A stretch of 64,000 nucleotides of DNA from Heterocephalus glaber (GCF_000247695.1 NW_004624882.1:3383998-3447997); one strand, 5' to 3'; counted from the first letter of the stretch, positions 11,536 through 23,200 are shown. The notes: generated by a model from the sequence alone, not told the origin. Made by a program: numbers and translations.

Positions 11536-11629
11536 TTGGTTTTTTTTTTTTTTTGGTACCGGGGATCGAACTTGGGTCCTTGCACTTGTGCAGCAGGCAG
11601 CAAAACCACTGAGCTAAATCCCCGGCCCA
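11536..11629 (-). mobile_element. ID-type SINE, antisense
   Basis: Same family, only about 85 bp from the previous copy. Body 'ggtaccggggatcgaacttg' to 'gagctaaatccccggccc'. The duplication 'aaagcaccgtgt' is at 11512 and 11630. The left copy has an extra tandem 'cgtgt', so the two copies now differ by 5 bp. Confidence 0.9.
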
Positions 11630-11641
11630 AAAGCACCGTGT

Positions 11642-12479
11642 TAAGGAAGAAACCTTCATCTTTCTTTCGCTCTTCATATAAAAGATTAAAATCGGTGATA
11701 TTTGTTTTCCAAAATAATAAAATAAGAGCAAAGTTTTAAAAACCCACATTTCACAAATTTGTGAGTTCTTCCATGACAATTCCCCAAACAATACTATGAC
11801 CATTGGCTGGGACAAGGGATTAAACAATGTGATGGTGACTGAAAATTTCTCTAGATGACCAATTAATTCCTGGGGTTTGGATCACAGCACACTGCATGAA
11901 CATATTGTGTATGAATACGTAGGCCCAGTATTAAAGATGTTCCAAATCTGCCCCATCTCTCGAAGAGGAGAAATAGAATGGAAGGCGACCTGCCAAACAT
12001 CTGTATTTAATTTTTCAGCAGCAGTGACCACCCAGGGGCCAGCGGCTTCTTCCCAGGGAAACTTGATTACACCAGTATGAGGTGCCTTAACTTCCTGGAG
12101 GAAAAATTATACCTTTGGTCAAGCTGAAAAATCTGCTTTGAAAAGTATTTCCCAAAGTTTTGTCCCAGCTTGGTTTTAAGAAGGAGCCTTGGAAAGATTT
12201 TTCAGAGGAAAGTGTTCTCGTTTGAAGCCAGGGTATACGAATTGAGTGTGTTCATAGAAAAATTAATAATTCTATTCCTCTAGGTCCGTGCTCCTCTCAG
12301 TCTGCCAGAGCTTTTGAAGCTTGGCCTTCAGGTGCTAGTATGTGCTGGCCACATCTTCAAATGTTCCAAGAGAACCCATGGTGGATTCGGATAAAGACCC
12401 AAGTGGTGTTTGTGCTGCCTCCAGTGCCATTTTCCAGCCCACCAAGTTTTCTCTGACCTCTGTTTTGTTCTCTTTATAT
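11642..12479. other. No recognisable feature
   Basis: Unique-looking sequence between SINEs. No coding signal was recognised. Confidence 0.5.
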
Positions 12480-12496
12480 CAAACTGCATTCCTTTT

Positions 12497-12551
12497 TTCT
12501 GGTACCTGGGATCGAACTCAGGACTTTGAGCTTGCAAGGCAGGCACAGTGC
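12497..12551 (-). mobile_element. 5'-truncated ID SINE
   Basis: Only the 3' part of the ID body is present ('ggtacctgggatcgaactca' to 'gcaggcacagtgc'). It is bounded by a perfect 17-bp duplication, 'caaactgcattcctttt', at 12480-12496 and 12552-12568. The 5' half of the tRNA-like region is absent, so truncation happened at insertion. Confidence 0.9.
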
Positions 12552-12627
12552 CAAACTGCATTCCTTTTACATTGGCATCACTACCTTTAGGCTGCATTCT
12601 TTGTTTTCATTGTTTTTCTTGTTGCTT

Positions 12628-12826
12628 GAGGGGAATACTGGAGATTGAACCTAGGGCCTTCACACTGAGCTACAATCCCCAGCCCCCACCCCTTTTAAAA
12701 AAATGTTTTATTTTGAGATGATCTCAGGATTTTGCTAAATTGGCCAGGCCAGGTTCAAATTTACGATCCTCCTGCCTCAGCTTCCCAGAGTTCTGGGATT
12801 ATAGGCATGCACCACCAAGCCTGGCT
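12628..12826 (-). mobile_element. B1-ID composite SINE (B1-dID type), antisense
   Basis: An antisense ID-like part (12628-12687, 'gagattgaacctagggcctt', 'gagctacaatccccagcc') is followed by an antisense B1-like part (12700-12826, 'tgggattataggcatgcacc'). In element orientation the order is B1 then ID, the order of B1-dID. The same order recurs at 23752, 40588 and 58950. Confidence 0.7.
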
Positions 12827-13004
12827 ATTGGAGTGCATTCTTTTCTCTTTGTGTGTCACCCTATTCTTTACCAGTGTTTGTCCTTGTATGCATTATGAGA
12901 TTTACCTTTCTTAGGTCCAATTCTGAGCCTAAGTTTTCTTTCTGTGATTGTGAATGAATTTATGTACCAGACTATTTTTTGTTTTTATAGCATTCTTACC
13001 TGTT

Positions 13005-13235
13005 AGCCTGTGGGTACCCAGAAGGCAGGGTCCACATCTTACTATACCATCTGTGCTTTCATCAAAGGGCAAAGCTGCCCTTTGCCCATTGCCCTGCCTA
13101 TTTCATTGCCTTGAGAGGGAACTCAAGAGCTTCATCTCTTTTGTGCTCAAGCCGATCACCAAACCTGGTATGTGATAGCATTCAGAGAATTTGTATTGAA
13201 TGAATATATGAACAAATGCATGAATGAATGGAATG
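13005..13235 (+). mobile_element. L2-like 3' end
   Basis: The pattern 'ggcagggtccacatcttact' followed by a 'gaatgaatatatgaac'-type 3' repeat is typical of old L2 tails. It is strongly diverged. Confidence 0.45.
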
Positions 13236-13284
13236 AACTGGCAAAATCATGCTTGCTTTCCACACCAGCCTGATAGAATTAAAC

Positions 13285-13475
13285 TGTGGACGTCAGCTCC
13301 AGCCTGCCTGGGTTTGACTCCCTACTTCATCCCTTATTAGGCACCCTGACTTAGTTTCTTCATCTCTAAATTGAGTAAATAGTGACTCCTACTTCCCAAG
13401 AGCTCCAAGAATTCAGAGGTGTTATTAATCAGGAAGAACTACCAATGGCATGTAGTAAGATTACATAAGGATTAG
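13285..13475 (+). mobile_element. MIR SINE fragment
   Basis: Core-type landmarks in order: 'cctgggtttgactccctact', 'cttagtttcttcatctctaa', 'gtaaatagtgactcctactt'. This is a diverged sense copy. Confidence 0.65.
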
Positions 13476-13539
13476 TCATTTTTAAATCTCTGCACTCCAT
13501 GTCCCACAATCTAGGTTCAAATCACATCCACTCTCATAG

Positions 13540-13800
13540 CTGATGCTTTGTTGATGCCTTCCCACCTCCTGGAATGTCACTGTCCCTCTTCTTCACATGT
13601 CACATCCCACAACCTTCCGTAAAATTTCTTCCTTGGCCTCTGCAGGCCTCTGTCATGGGCTTAGACAGCACCATATAGTGTACCTCTGTCAGAATGTTTA
13701 CACTATTTTACAATTACCTGTTGTCTGTCCTTCTCACAAGAGTACAAATTCCTATAGGACAGGGACACTTTCATCTGTAGATGCACAATGAGACCCATGC
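13540..13800 (+). mobile_element. L2 3' end
   Basis: 'ctgatgccttcccacctcct'-like sequence, 'cacatcccacaaccttccgt' and 'acaaattcctataggacagg' follow the order of L2 3' UTR blocks. Confidence 0.55.
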
Positions 13801-14528
13801 ACAAGATTGCATCTCACACAATGTTGGACATTGAGGAGTTTCTGGACTATAATGATGTTTCCCTATAGGAATATATCCCTGTGTTTGACTCTGACTGAGT
13901 TTTTGAAGCATTAAAAGGACAAAACACTAAAGCAGCTTTTCTAGAGGAGTAACTAGAAGGTTCAAAGAACTGAAAGGTGAAAGATAAAATGTGAATTACG
14001 AGAATGTGAAAGAATGTGAAAGCTGGCCAAGAACTTATCAAATTCCAAGTGCAGTAAATTAAATAAAACCAGAGGCTACTGAGAGACAGTTTTGAAACCG
14101 ATAGGGTTATGTCAATGGAAGGAGGTGCAGCCCAGGCCATGCTGTGCTGGTAAGCTTTTAGCAAGCTTTTCAAACTTTAAAACTCTTCCTAGATTTAGGG
14201 CAAGAGATGTTGTCATGTATGATGCATTATCAGAATCCCCGTCCTCAGAGTAGAAAAAGAAACTACCTAGGCATGTCTATAATGGGTACGGGGAAAATAC
14301 ATTTTGTGATCTAGGGTCAGGTTCCAAATATAAATATGAAAGCCAGAGCATCTAAAATGCTCTGGTATCAGTGTTTATTTTCTTGATGCCTTTGGCCAAA
14401 TTTCAAATTTCCTTGTTTCATTTTGCTCCAGAGTTTTTTGCTTTATTTTGCGTTATATAGAGTTGGGCCTGGTGATATTTTTGTAATAATTAAGATGAAA
14501 AAATGTTCCTATCTCTGTTAAAGTTTTA
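13801..14528. other. No recognisable feature
   Basis: Unique-looking sequence. The minus-strand open frame at 13847-14173 (108 codons) shows no recognisable domain. Confidence 0.5.
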
Positions 14529-14930
14529 CATCAGTTCATCACTGTAACAAAATGCCTGAGGCAGGCTGCTTTTATAAAGAAGAGAGGTTTATTTAGCTCA
14601 TGGTTCCTTGAGATTGAAAAAGTATGATGACAGCTTCTGCTCACCTCTGGTGAGGATCCCATGGTGGATGGCAAGAGTATGTGCTGAAGGGAGTGATCAC
14701 ATGGCCAAGTAGGAAGCCAGAGAGAGATTCAGGGTGCAGGCGCAGGCTTTTAGACCAAGTTAGCCCTGTGAGAACTCACCCAGGAGATCAGCACTCCCTG
14801 ATCTGGGCAGCACTCCCAGGGACCTGAGAACCTCCCACTAGGCTATCTTAACAGTTCCGCTGGCTTCCACCTCCCCATGCTGGAGACCAAGCTCCTGACA
14901 CAGGAATGCCCTCAAACCATATCCAAACCA
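14529..14930 (-). mobile_element. ERVL-MaLR LTR, antisense
   Basis: Reverse of a MaLR (MST/MLT class) LTR: 'actgtaacaaaatgcctgag', 'gaagagaggtttatttagct', 'cctcccactaggctatctta', and a far end with 'ccatatccaaacc'. It is a solo LTR relic with no internal viral sequence. Confidence 0.75.
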
Positions 14931-14964
14931 AAGCAAATTGTTTATTAGAACAGAGTGAGTATCA

Positions 14965-15165
14965 CAGATCAGTTGAGACTGAAGACTCCAGAGTCAGAAG
15001 CTATATTTGAGTCCCAGCCTCACTGCTTGAGGACTTGGAGCAAGGTGCTAAACTCCAAGCTTTAATGGTTTTGTCTATAAAGTGAACATCACAACTGTCA
15101 CAATTTGAGATAGTTGCCATGAGGTAAACAGATAATAATATGTTACAATAACATCTTGACAATAA
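14965..15165 (+). mobile_element. MIR SINE fragment
   Basis: Diverged landmarks: 'gactccagagtcagaagcta', 'gagtcccagcctcactgctt', then a 'ttttgtctataaagtgaaca' block. Confidence 0.6.
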
Positions 15166-15430
15166 ATTGAGAAAAGGAACCAACGAACCCTCACCTCCAC
15201 AGATCTACAATGAGGCACCCAAGGGCCTGCTGGCCTACCAAGGCCTCACTGTGCTTTAAAGCAAATCTAATGCTTTGCCAGGGACCTATGCATCTTTACT
15301 CTGTTAAAATGTGATGTGGTCATGGTTTAGACAACACCACCACAGACTCACTTCTATTTGTTTCTCTTTGTCAACAGTAAGGAGGCTGACCTTCAGCTCC
15401 AGAGACCTGAAATATGTAAAGCAGAATGAG

Positions 15431-15606
15431 TGGTTCTCAGCTTTGGCTTTCCTGTAGAATCCACTCAAAGATTTGAACAAACACCTGTGTTTGATTTTGA
15501 CTTACCCCAATTAAGTCAGAATCTCTTGAAGGGGACACCTGAGCTGTGATGTATTTTTAAGGTCCCCATGTGCTTGGAATGTGCTGCAAAGGTTGAAGAG
15601 GAACTG
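15431..15606 (+). mobile_element. MER5-like hAT-Charlie element
   Basis: Begins 'gtggttctcagctttggctt', contains 'aagtcagaatctcttgaagg', and ends with 'tgctgcaaaggttgaag', a pattern of short nonautonomous hAT elements of the MER5 group. Confidence 0.65.
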
Positions 15607-15647
15607 TGAAGACTGCTTGATGTGCTAGGAAGAGCTCAGAGTGAAAA

Positions 15648-16240
15648 CTGGGCTCACAACCAGATTTATAGGCAGTTCCTCAAAAGGTTAAACATGAAGC
15701 TACCATATGTCCTAGCAATTCCACTCCTAGGTATATACCTAAGAGAAATTACATGTATGTTGATACAAAAATTTGTACATGAATTTTCTTACCAGTGTTA
15801 TTCAGAAGAGCAAAAAAGACAGCAACAACCCAGACATCGATCAATTGATGAATGGATAAGTAAAATATGGTATATTCATACAATGGAATATTATTCAGCC
15901 ATAACCAGGAATAAAGTAGTGATCCATGCTACAGAACTAAACTTTGGAAATATTATGCTGAATAAATCAGACACAAAACACCACATATTACACTCAATTT
16001 ATGTGAAATGTACAAAATAGGCAATTCAGTAGAGTAGTGGTTATCAGGATCTGAGGTAAAGGGGGCTATAGAGTGACTGGTAATGGGTGTGGAGGCTTTT
16101 TTGGAGGTGATGTAAATGTTCTGTAATTAGATTGTAGTTACAGTTGCATGATCTTGAGAATATGCTAAAAACCACTCAACTGTATACTTTTACAGGGTGG
16201 ATTTTATAGTATATGAATTATATCTTTGAAAATGAGGTCT
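15648..16240 (+). mobile_element. L1MB-type 3' end (ORF2 tail and 3' UTR)
   Basis: The ORF2 C-terminal tail is readable in an open frame of 132 codons (15622-16020) with the conserved 'MKLPYVLAIPLLGIYL' and 'YIHTMEYYSAI' blocks. The L1MB 3' UTR follows ('agagtgactggtaatgggtg', 'caactgtatacttttacagg'). No catalytic region is present. Confidence 0.85.
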
Positions 16241-16583
16241 ACTCCCTACTTTATATGTGTCATGGGTCTATATGGTCGAACCCCATGTCTGGGGTAAAAT
16301 GTCTGTTTTTTAAAATGGAAGAGTTCCCAATAGAGATGTTGGAAGGATGAGAGAGAGTGGATGCTGTTTGAAAATCCCCTGCCCATAGTCTCTGCCCTCA
16401 GTATGTGCTTGCTCCCTTGCTCCCCATAACCCAGAGGGTGGCCCCTGAGGACACTAAGTGTCTGGTGCTTGCAGAGAGAATAAGGAACACCAAGGGAAAA
16501 TGTAGAAACTGGCGAGTTACCCTTCTTCAATTGGGCTCTTTTTTCATGAGCTGGTTCTGGTCTAGGGAGAGCCAATGCTGGAT
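16241..16583. other. No recognisable feature
   Basis: Unique-looking sequence. Two overlapping short open frames on opposite strands have no recognisable domain. Confidence 0.5.
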
Positions 16584-16966
16584 GTTAGGGACTAATATTT
16601 GTGCTTCCTCCAAATTTACATGTTGAACTCCTAACCTCCAATGCGATGGTACTTAATGGGGTTCTGGGAAGAAAATTAAGGTCAGATGAAGTCATAGTAT
16701 TATGATCATGTATTTGTGCTCCTGTAGAAAGATGGTAGTAGTGCTACTATAAGAAGAGACACCAAAAGACTTCTTGTCTCTTTGTAAGGACACTGCAGGG
16801 AGGTAGCCACCTATAAGACAGGAAGAGAGGCCACACCAGGAACCAAATTCATCAGGACCTTGATTTTGGACTTTCCAGCCTGCAGAAGCATGAGAAATAA
16901 GTGTCTGTCTTTAAGCCACCAGGTCTATGATATTTTGTTCTGGCAGCCTGAGCAGATTAAGGCACT
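16584..16966 (+). mobile_element. ERVL-MaLR LTR (MLT1-like)
   Basis: Sense MLT1 landmarks: 'aggaagagaggccacaccag', 'accttgattttggactttcc', 'gagaaataagtgtctgtctt', 'taagccaccaggtctatgat'. The last part includes the usual polyadenylation-like region. Solo LTR. Confidence 0.8.
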
Positions 16967-17656
16967 GGAGCAGAATTTAGAGAGACGAGACATTCATTAA
17001 AGTTCAAACATATAAAAACTTCTGTAGCAATACTGTGGATAAAGTAATATGTTTTCATTTTTATTAAATTATAGGGTTTTTTTTCTTTTTAGTCATGTTG
17101 CCAACTTCTGTAGAACACTAATAATTTAAAAATGAGTTCTCTTTTTCTAAGTAGGAAATACAATTAAATCCTGCACAATGTGATTATTTTCCTTACTATA
17201 AAGAAGCAGTTAAATTGGGTTCACAGGGCAATGAGATCAAAGTTCTGATTGGCCAAGGGGACTCAATTCTGATTGGATGAAAGGGAAGGGAATATGTTCA
17301 TTTTACTTGTGGTCATTTCTGTACTCATTCCTAGAGAATTTACAAACTTTATTTTATAGTCCTTTCAATCTTTAGGACTCAGAATAAGAAATTGGAATTT
17401 TTTGGAAATTCTTAGTTTAGCCCTAAAATGCTTCCATTATTGTTCATACTTTTTATTAATTATTACGATATTAACATTATTAACAGAATTAAATTTCAGT
17501 TTAGTATTACTTACCAAGAATCGTGACTTCTAACCAATAAATGCAGGAAAATGCTATTAAATGCTATTGAATATTGTCTGTATAGCTTCACATTCAGCTC
17601 TCTTAGTAAAATTAATGTCACTACCTAGAGTCACATGTGGAAAACGTCATTTGTCT
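16967..17656. other. Unique sequence with a pair of ATTGG boxes
   Basis: AT-rich. Two copies of 'ttctgattgg' lie about 27 bp apart near 17243 and 17270, each an inverted CCAAT-type pentamer. Otherwise nothing recognised. Confidence 0.4.
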
Positions 17657-18046
17657 TAGATTTGTGTTGCTAAAACAAAATATCCAAAGCTGGGATGACT
17701 CCTAAATAAATGAAGTTTACTTAGCTCATAGTTTTAGAAGTCCCAGAGCATTGTGCTGGTATTTGGTTGGCTCCTGATAAGAGGCTCATGTTGCATCAAC
17801 TCATGGATTAAAAAAGAAATGTAGGAGAGAAGAGTACATGTGCAAGAGAGACCAGAGACGTTGTCAGGCTTGCCTTATAACAAACCATTCTTGTGGTAAC
17901 CAATCCAGTCTTACTGGGAAGAGAAATTGCTCTCTTGAGAAAAGCATCAGTCCCTCTTAAAGGTACCAGTATCTCTCAACACTTACATTGGGAGCCATGC
18001 CTCAACATGAATTTTAATGGAGACAAACCACATTCAAGTCATAGCA
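17657..18046 (-). mobile_element. ERVL-MaLR LTR, antisense
   Basis: Reverse MaLR pattern: 'tgttgctaaaacaaaatatc', 'agtttacttagctcatagtt', and the far end 'catgaattttaatggagac' with 'cattcaagtcatagca'. Diverged solo LTR. Confidence 0.65.
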
Positions 18047-18662
18047 TCATTTGAAGGACTTATTTTCCTTCAAAAAGTTATTTCTTGGAGTATTAATTCT
18101 ATGATCAGCATCAAGTATACAAGACCTCTAAACTTATTAATATTCATTTTATTTGCAGTAAACACATATGATACATGGCAGCAGCTGCAAGCAAAGCTGA
18201 CTGATTAGCTCATGACCTCTTTGTCCTGTCTTGGTTCCACAAATGCCAACTTTGATCTTTGATTCTGTATGTCAGTTTTTTGCTCTTACTTTGGACTTTG
18301 TCAGTGGCTTCTATCAAATCAGTCATGCCTCCATGTTGATTGTTCTCTTTTCCACTTTCAGAGGAGAATTATAACAGCTTTTCTCATTTCCTGGATGTCT
18401 CAAATAATTTTTCCTGGAATTTGGGTTTTAGAAATACATATACATTTTTTGAGAAATGCCAAGAGGGAATTCACACACGAAAACACTAGTCAAGGGAAAT
18501 AAAGCCTGACCTGATTAGCTATTGGCTTCAGCTGGCTAAGTAGGCGGGGAGAGATTGCAAACCAGAGGGAAAACAGCATGCTGGAAGGTTAGGCCTAGCT
18601 CCTCTGGAGTGCACACCCAGCTTTGGCTGCTGGAAGGGAGTCCAGCTTGACATGCTGTCTAT
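18047..18662. other. No recognisable feature
   Basis: Unique-looking sequence. A short open frame at 18269-18502 has no recognisable domain. Confidence 0.5.
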
Positions 18663-19305
18663 ACTGTTTAGGGTTCTCTAGAGGAACAGAATAGAAATGC
18701 AAGGGAATGTATTCAGCAATTTTACAGGATCAGAGGCAGGAGAGTTCACAATGACCACCAGAGACAGAGGATTCAATAGCCACTCCGTCCAAGAAGCTGG
18801 AAGCCACGGAACAAGAAGGATCGAGGATGTACCTCCAGTTCCATTACTTAAGGCCTATAAGCTCTCTGGAGAGATGCAATGTGGAGTCCACATTGAAGAG
18901 TTGAAGAAGTTGGAGTCTGATGTTCACACTAATGGCATCAGCAAAAGACATGGCCACTCAAGCAAACTTGAGATTTTAAGCATGGTCAGCTTTCTCTTTC
19001 TTCTCCTTTTTGTTCCATCTCATTCTCAAGTCTATAGGATGATGCCACCCACGATCAGAACAAGTCTCCCCTCAGTTTACTGACCTACATATTAATCATC
19101 TCTGGAAACACCCCACAGACGTACCCAGAAGTGTGCTTTACTAATCTGCTAGGCATTTCTTTCTTTCTTTTTTTTTTTTTGGTACTCAGGATCAAACTCG
19201 GGACCTTGTGCTTGCGAGGCAGATGGCAGAAACACTGAGCTAAATTCCCGGCCCTGCTAGGCATTTCTTAATCCAGTCAAGTTGACACATGATGATTAAC
19301 AGTCA
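18663..19305. mobile_element. Old LTR-like interspersed repeat, interrupted by an ID SINE
   Basis: Starts with 'agggttctctagaggaacag' and ends with 'aatccagtcaagttgacaca', the paired landmarks of a widespread mammalian repeat. Between them are 'tctggaaacaccccacagac' and other family blocks. I treat it as LTR-like but cannot name the family. The 128-codon open frame at 18697-19083 lies wholly inside the repeat and is not a gene. Confidence 0.55.
19162..19253 (-). mobile_element. ID-type SINE, antisense
   Basis: T-run, 'ggtactcaggatcaaactcg', and 5' end 'gagctaaattcccggcc'. A perfect 16-bp duplication, 'ctgctaggcatttctt', lies at 19146-19161 and 19254-19269. It splits the older LTR-like repeat. 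Confidence 0.92.
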
Positions 19306-22194
19306 TATTGTGAAAGCCATGTGCATGAACCTGGCAGAGCTGCTGCTACAGAGGACATCATTGACTGAGGACTGCTGGACTCTAGAATCCACAACTGGTT
19401 TTGCCTAAAGGCTTCCTTCCCGCAGGCACCTCCTGAGAATGGCTCTATGTGATATGAGGATTCTAAAGCTGGCTCGTCTCTGAGCTACACAATACCTCCT
19501 TTATGGGTGACTTTGGCTGAGTTATCCTGGTGGTTTTCCTGTACCTTGTGGAAAATGAATGGCAGTTAGAAAGCTTCAACCTTATCCTCTTCCCTCCTTC
19601 ACTGGATGTTAAGGTAATGGACTGCAAGCTCTGTTTCCCATCCTAGGTTTTGTTATACATGTGTGCCCTGAATGAAATTCTCTTACACTTCATTCTCACT
19701 TGGCCTCTGCTTGTTGGAGAAAGTGAACTAATACATGGAGAGATAACAATAACCAGCCATCGTGGCTACAAAGAACAAGGGTTAAGAGATCCTGTGGAGT
19801 GTGTGACAAATGGGAGAAGCATATTACCAAAAACTGTAGGAGTCAATGGGACATTCAGCAATCCCAGCACTAGGCCAGCAGGAAATTTCTACCAAGTTCT
19901 TCCCCAAGATTATGGGAATCCAAAGAATAATCCTCCACCAATGTGGAGAACCTAGAAGGGATGAAGACCATACAGTCTTGACAAGGCTGAGTTGATACAG
20001 ATTACTGAAGTACAGATGAAACACAAGAGACAAGCTAGGAAGCTGCAAGGGGAGGCGACCATCCTGGGAACAAAGAAGAAATAGATACTAAGAAGCAGGG
20101 GAAGGAGCAGAGGCAAAATGGCAGCCCAGAAGTTATAGAATAATGTCTTGAATATTGAACTAAATAATCTTCTTGGTAAAGATAAAGGTTGATTCTAGAA
20201 ATTAGCACAACTTCTACATATGGAGAAGGATTTTTTTAGGTAGCATGAAGGCTCAGCCATGGGAGGAAAGGGAGCTATTTGTAGGTCCCACTGCGTAAGT
20301 TAAACATTCACATGGCCTGGAGGGTGGAGCCACTGATTCAGGTGACCCTAGCATTAGTCACTTATTGACTAATCCTGGGAGCTGGGCTGGCCAGTGAGAG
20401 AACATAGACATGATGACCAGAGAGGCCCCAGCGGGTTGAAAATGCTGAGTGGGTTAAACTGCATTTTGTAACTGGAAGTACACTGTTTGAAAATGATCCA
20501 AGTCACAGTCTGGCCTCAACATACTTTGGCTGACTGATATGGGGAAATATTTATAGGACTATTTTTTCTTTACAGAAAATATTCACCAGATAACTATGTG
20601 CAAAACAAATAGAGAAAGATGCTCAATTGTAAAGATATGTATACCTATGTTGGAAGGTATCAGTTATTTGCACCTGTAAAGTGTTTTTGTTGAAAGTATC
20701 AAGAAACTATGGAAAAAAAAGTGTTGAAATAGCTCAATGTAATCTAAGATCATTAGAATCTAAAGTAATGAGAATATACTGTGAGAGACCTTTAAATGGC
20801 TAAGTTTATTCACTTTTTAGTATCCCTATAGACGAAACCAAACACTAGCATATTTCTCCAAAGAAATATGGGGTCTTGGCGGCTTCAATCTGAATTTGTT
20901 CTCCAAAGAAATCTGGAAGCCAATATTTCTCTACCACTGTTTCAATGGATGACCAAATTTAGCATAGCTATTCTGGAAGCAGAGCTTGTGAAAAATTAAA
21001 ATAGTCCAAAATCCAGGAGAAAGTTGAAAGGGTAAATGCCTAACTTCAATGTAAGCTGAAAATATAAGCCAAATTAGGAAAGACTACATTTTAGATCATT
21101 TCTTACGATTGTTGGGCACACTGTCACTAATAAGAGAAAGGAATTGTGCAAGGTACATTTTTCCAATCTAACATTGAAAAATTTGAGCTGAGTAAAGTAA
21201 CTTGAGAACTCTCCTTACTATCATTGTAGACTTAATATTGGAGATATGAAGATATTTTATGAACTTTCAGAAAAGCCATTCCCCTCGTGTTGAAGCTCAG
21301 GTGACTTTCATCAGCGGGTTGCTGGCTGGCTGTCTCTATGGCACTTGCCACCAGGTAAGAAACTGCATGCCATTGTCATGTTTGGCTCAACATGAAGCTG
21401 CCCTTGGAAGTGCAGGTCTGTGTGGGTCATGGCAGTTGCCAACAGTGTCTCGATGATATTACCAAATGTTATGCCCAAACTGATGTTAATTTCTGAAAGG
21501 CAAGCCTGATTTACTGCCGTGTCTGAAACTTTCATTGGAACAGGATACTGTGTTTTCTTCCCAATGACTGCACAAAAACTCTATGCTCTCTCAGAATTAG
21601 CCCAAGACACCAATAAAGCTACTTTTAAGTGTTTTTAAGACTGGAATCAAAACATGAGGTCATGGGTTTTTGCTGCAAATATCATTATTTGTTTTAATGT
21701 CCTCTCTGTCATATTACAATATCAGGAAACACTTTATGTGTTCACTAACAGCACATTTGAAATCAGAAAAGACCAGGCTCAAAGTCTGCCTGACTTAGAT
21801 GTCTATATTGGGTTAGCTTAATTGAACGGTTGAAAAAAGGAGAAAAAAAATTCCAAGTCCTTACCCCATGTTGAATTACCTTACAGTAGGTGATGATTTA
21901 ACTGCCTAACACATAAGAGGACCTCGGGAAGTAAGCCATGCTATTTTCTCAGAGGAATCCCGCACCTGAGTGGGGAATATATTCCCCCAGTTACTGTGGA
22001 ACAAAGCATAAGATTAGAGACAAGTGTCAGTAAGCAGATGCAGGGGACAGCTGTGTATGGGACTGCATAGACCTGACATTTCTTTGAGACTACCCATGGC
22101 TCAGCTCTTCCCCAAGAACTGATACAATAAGGACCCTGGCCTCAACAAAATGACATCAGGGCATCACCAGCATTCCGTCCTTTATGTGCATAAT
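19306..22194. other. Mostly unique sequence, nothing recognised
   Basis: About 2.9 kb with no repeat or coding exon I can name. The 101-codon frame at 19650-19955 lacks a recognisable domain. A repeated 'ctccaaagaaatatgg' / 'ctccaaagaaatctgg' pair lies near 20856 and 20901. Confidence 0.5.
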
Positions 22195-22548
22195 ATTCTT
22201 CTTGGATTGTGCCCTCCTCAACTTCCCCTGCTTCTTCCCATTCCAGCCCCTTCACTCTCTTGGCCTTCTATTTCTACTTATCTCTGATATTTCAAAATAA
22301 TCATCAATTCCTTTAAGATCTCTGATCCCTTCCCAAAGGGGCTTCCTGCTCTGTGATCCATGATACCTGCTATTTCTCGTTTTGTGGTACTTATCCTTTA
22401 ATCGTGTTTGCTTATTTTTGACTCTCCCAGTGTAGCATTAACTCTATGAAGACAAAGACTTATCAGTCTAGTTCACTAGCATCTATTACAGAGACTGACA
22501 TATGATCAGCCCCCAAATATATACTTAAATGCATGAACAAATAAATTA
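22195..22548 (+). mobile_element. L2 3' end
   Basis: L2-type order: pyrimidine-rich 'cccctgcttcttcccattcc', 'tctatgaagacaaagactta', and the terminal 'ttaaatgcatgaacaaataa' resembling the GAATGAA-type L2 terminus. Confidence 0.6.
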
Positions 22549-22600
22549 CAGTAAATATATAGAAAATTTCCTTTTAGCGTTGTCATGAACAGTTAAGCAA

Positions 22601-22684
22601 GTTGTACACTGTACAACACCAGGAGAAACAATTCAGATTAAAGATTTTATGAGTGATTTTTCCTGCAGTTGTACACTGTACAAC
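22601..22684. repeat. Two copies of a perfect 17-bp palindrome
   Basis: The string 'gttgtacactgtacaac' occurs at 22601-22617 and again at 22668-22684. Its eight-base arms are exact reverse complements around a central C. The two copies are in phase at a 67-bp spacing. No function is evident. Confidence 0.8.
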
Positions 22685-23029
22685 CAATACAGTCTTATAC
22701 AACGGTCTTGCCTCCCATCTGCTATGTATTGCACCCAAATTTTTCTTTGCTGAGTTAGTTGAAACACAGACGTTTAGTGTGTAATAAAAGCCAGAAATTG
22801 CATTTTTGCCTGTATATCCAATGAAACTCAATAAAAATTCCTTAGAAAACTACATATAACTTACAAATCTAACATTTGCATGGCCCTTCACAAGGATTAA
22901 CATCTTGGAATCTGGTACAGCAGGAAATTGTTTGTCATTAGAGAAGCCATTCTGGTAGTGGTGAAGGGATATGGCTTAAAAAAGCAATTAGGACTGCCTT
23001 GAGTGAGCCAACCTTCTTTTTAAAGTTAT
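22685..23029. other. No recognisable feature
   Basis: Unique-looking sequence following the palindrome pair. Confidence 0.4.
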
Positions 23030-23200
23030 TATTATAATTATTAATGCATATTAATGACACAGATTAATGGATTTCACTGTGATATTTCCATACATACATC
23101 GTGCTTTGATCATACCCAGCCTCCCTTCCATCCTTTCTCCCTGCCCCTTCCTCTCCCCTCTCAGTGAACTTTCTTATTTTTTACCTGCTTCACACAGTTA
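23030..23200 (-). mobile_element. Possible antisense L1 3' UTR fragment
   Basis: 'gatatttccatacatacatc', 'gctttgatcatacccagcct', then a pyrimidine-rich run 'tccttctcc'-like. This resembles antisense purine-rich L1 3' UTRs of other mammals. It is weak. Confidence 0.4.

Noticed and set aside
11528..11827. Minus-strand open frame of 99 codons and other frames ending in DPRYQKKK or SSIPGTKKKK
   Set aside because: The recurring peptide comes from ID SINE bodies and their A-tails, at 11536, 12497 and 33261.
15622..16020. 132-codon open frame as a possible gene
   Set aside because: It is the C-terminal tail of an L1 ORF2, with the expected L1MB 3' UTR directly downstream.
18697..19083. 128-codon plus-strand open frame
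   Set aside because: Lies inside an old LTR-like interspersed repeat.
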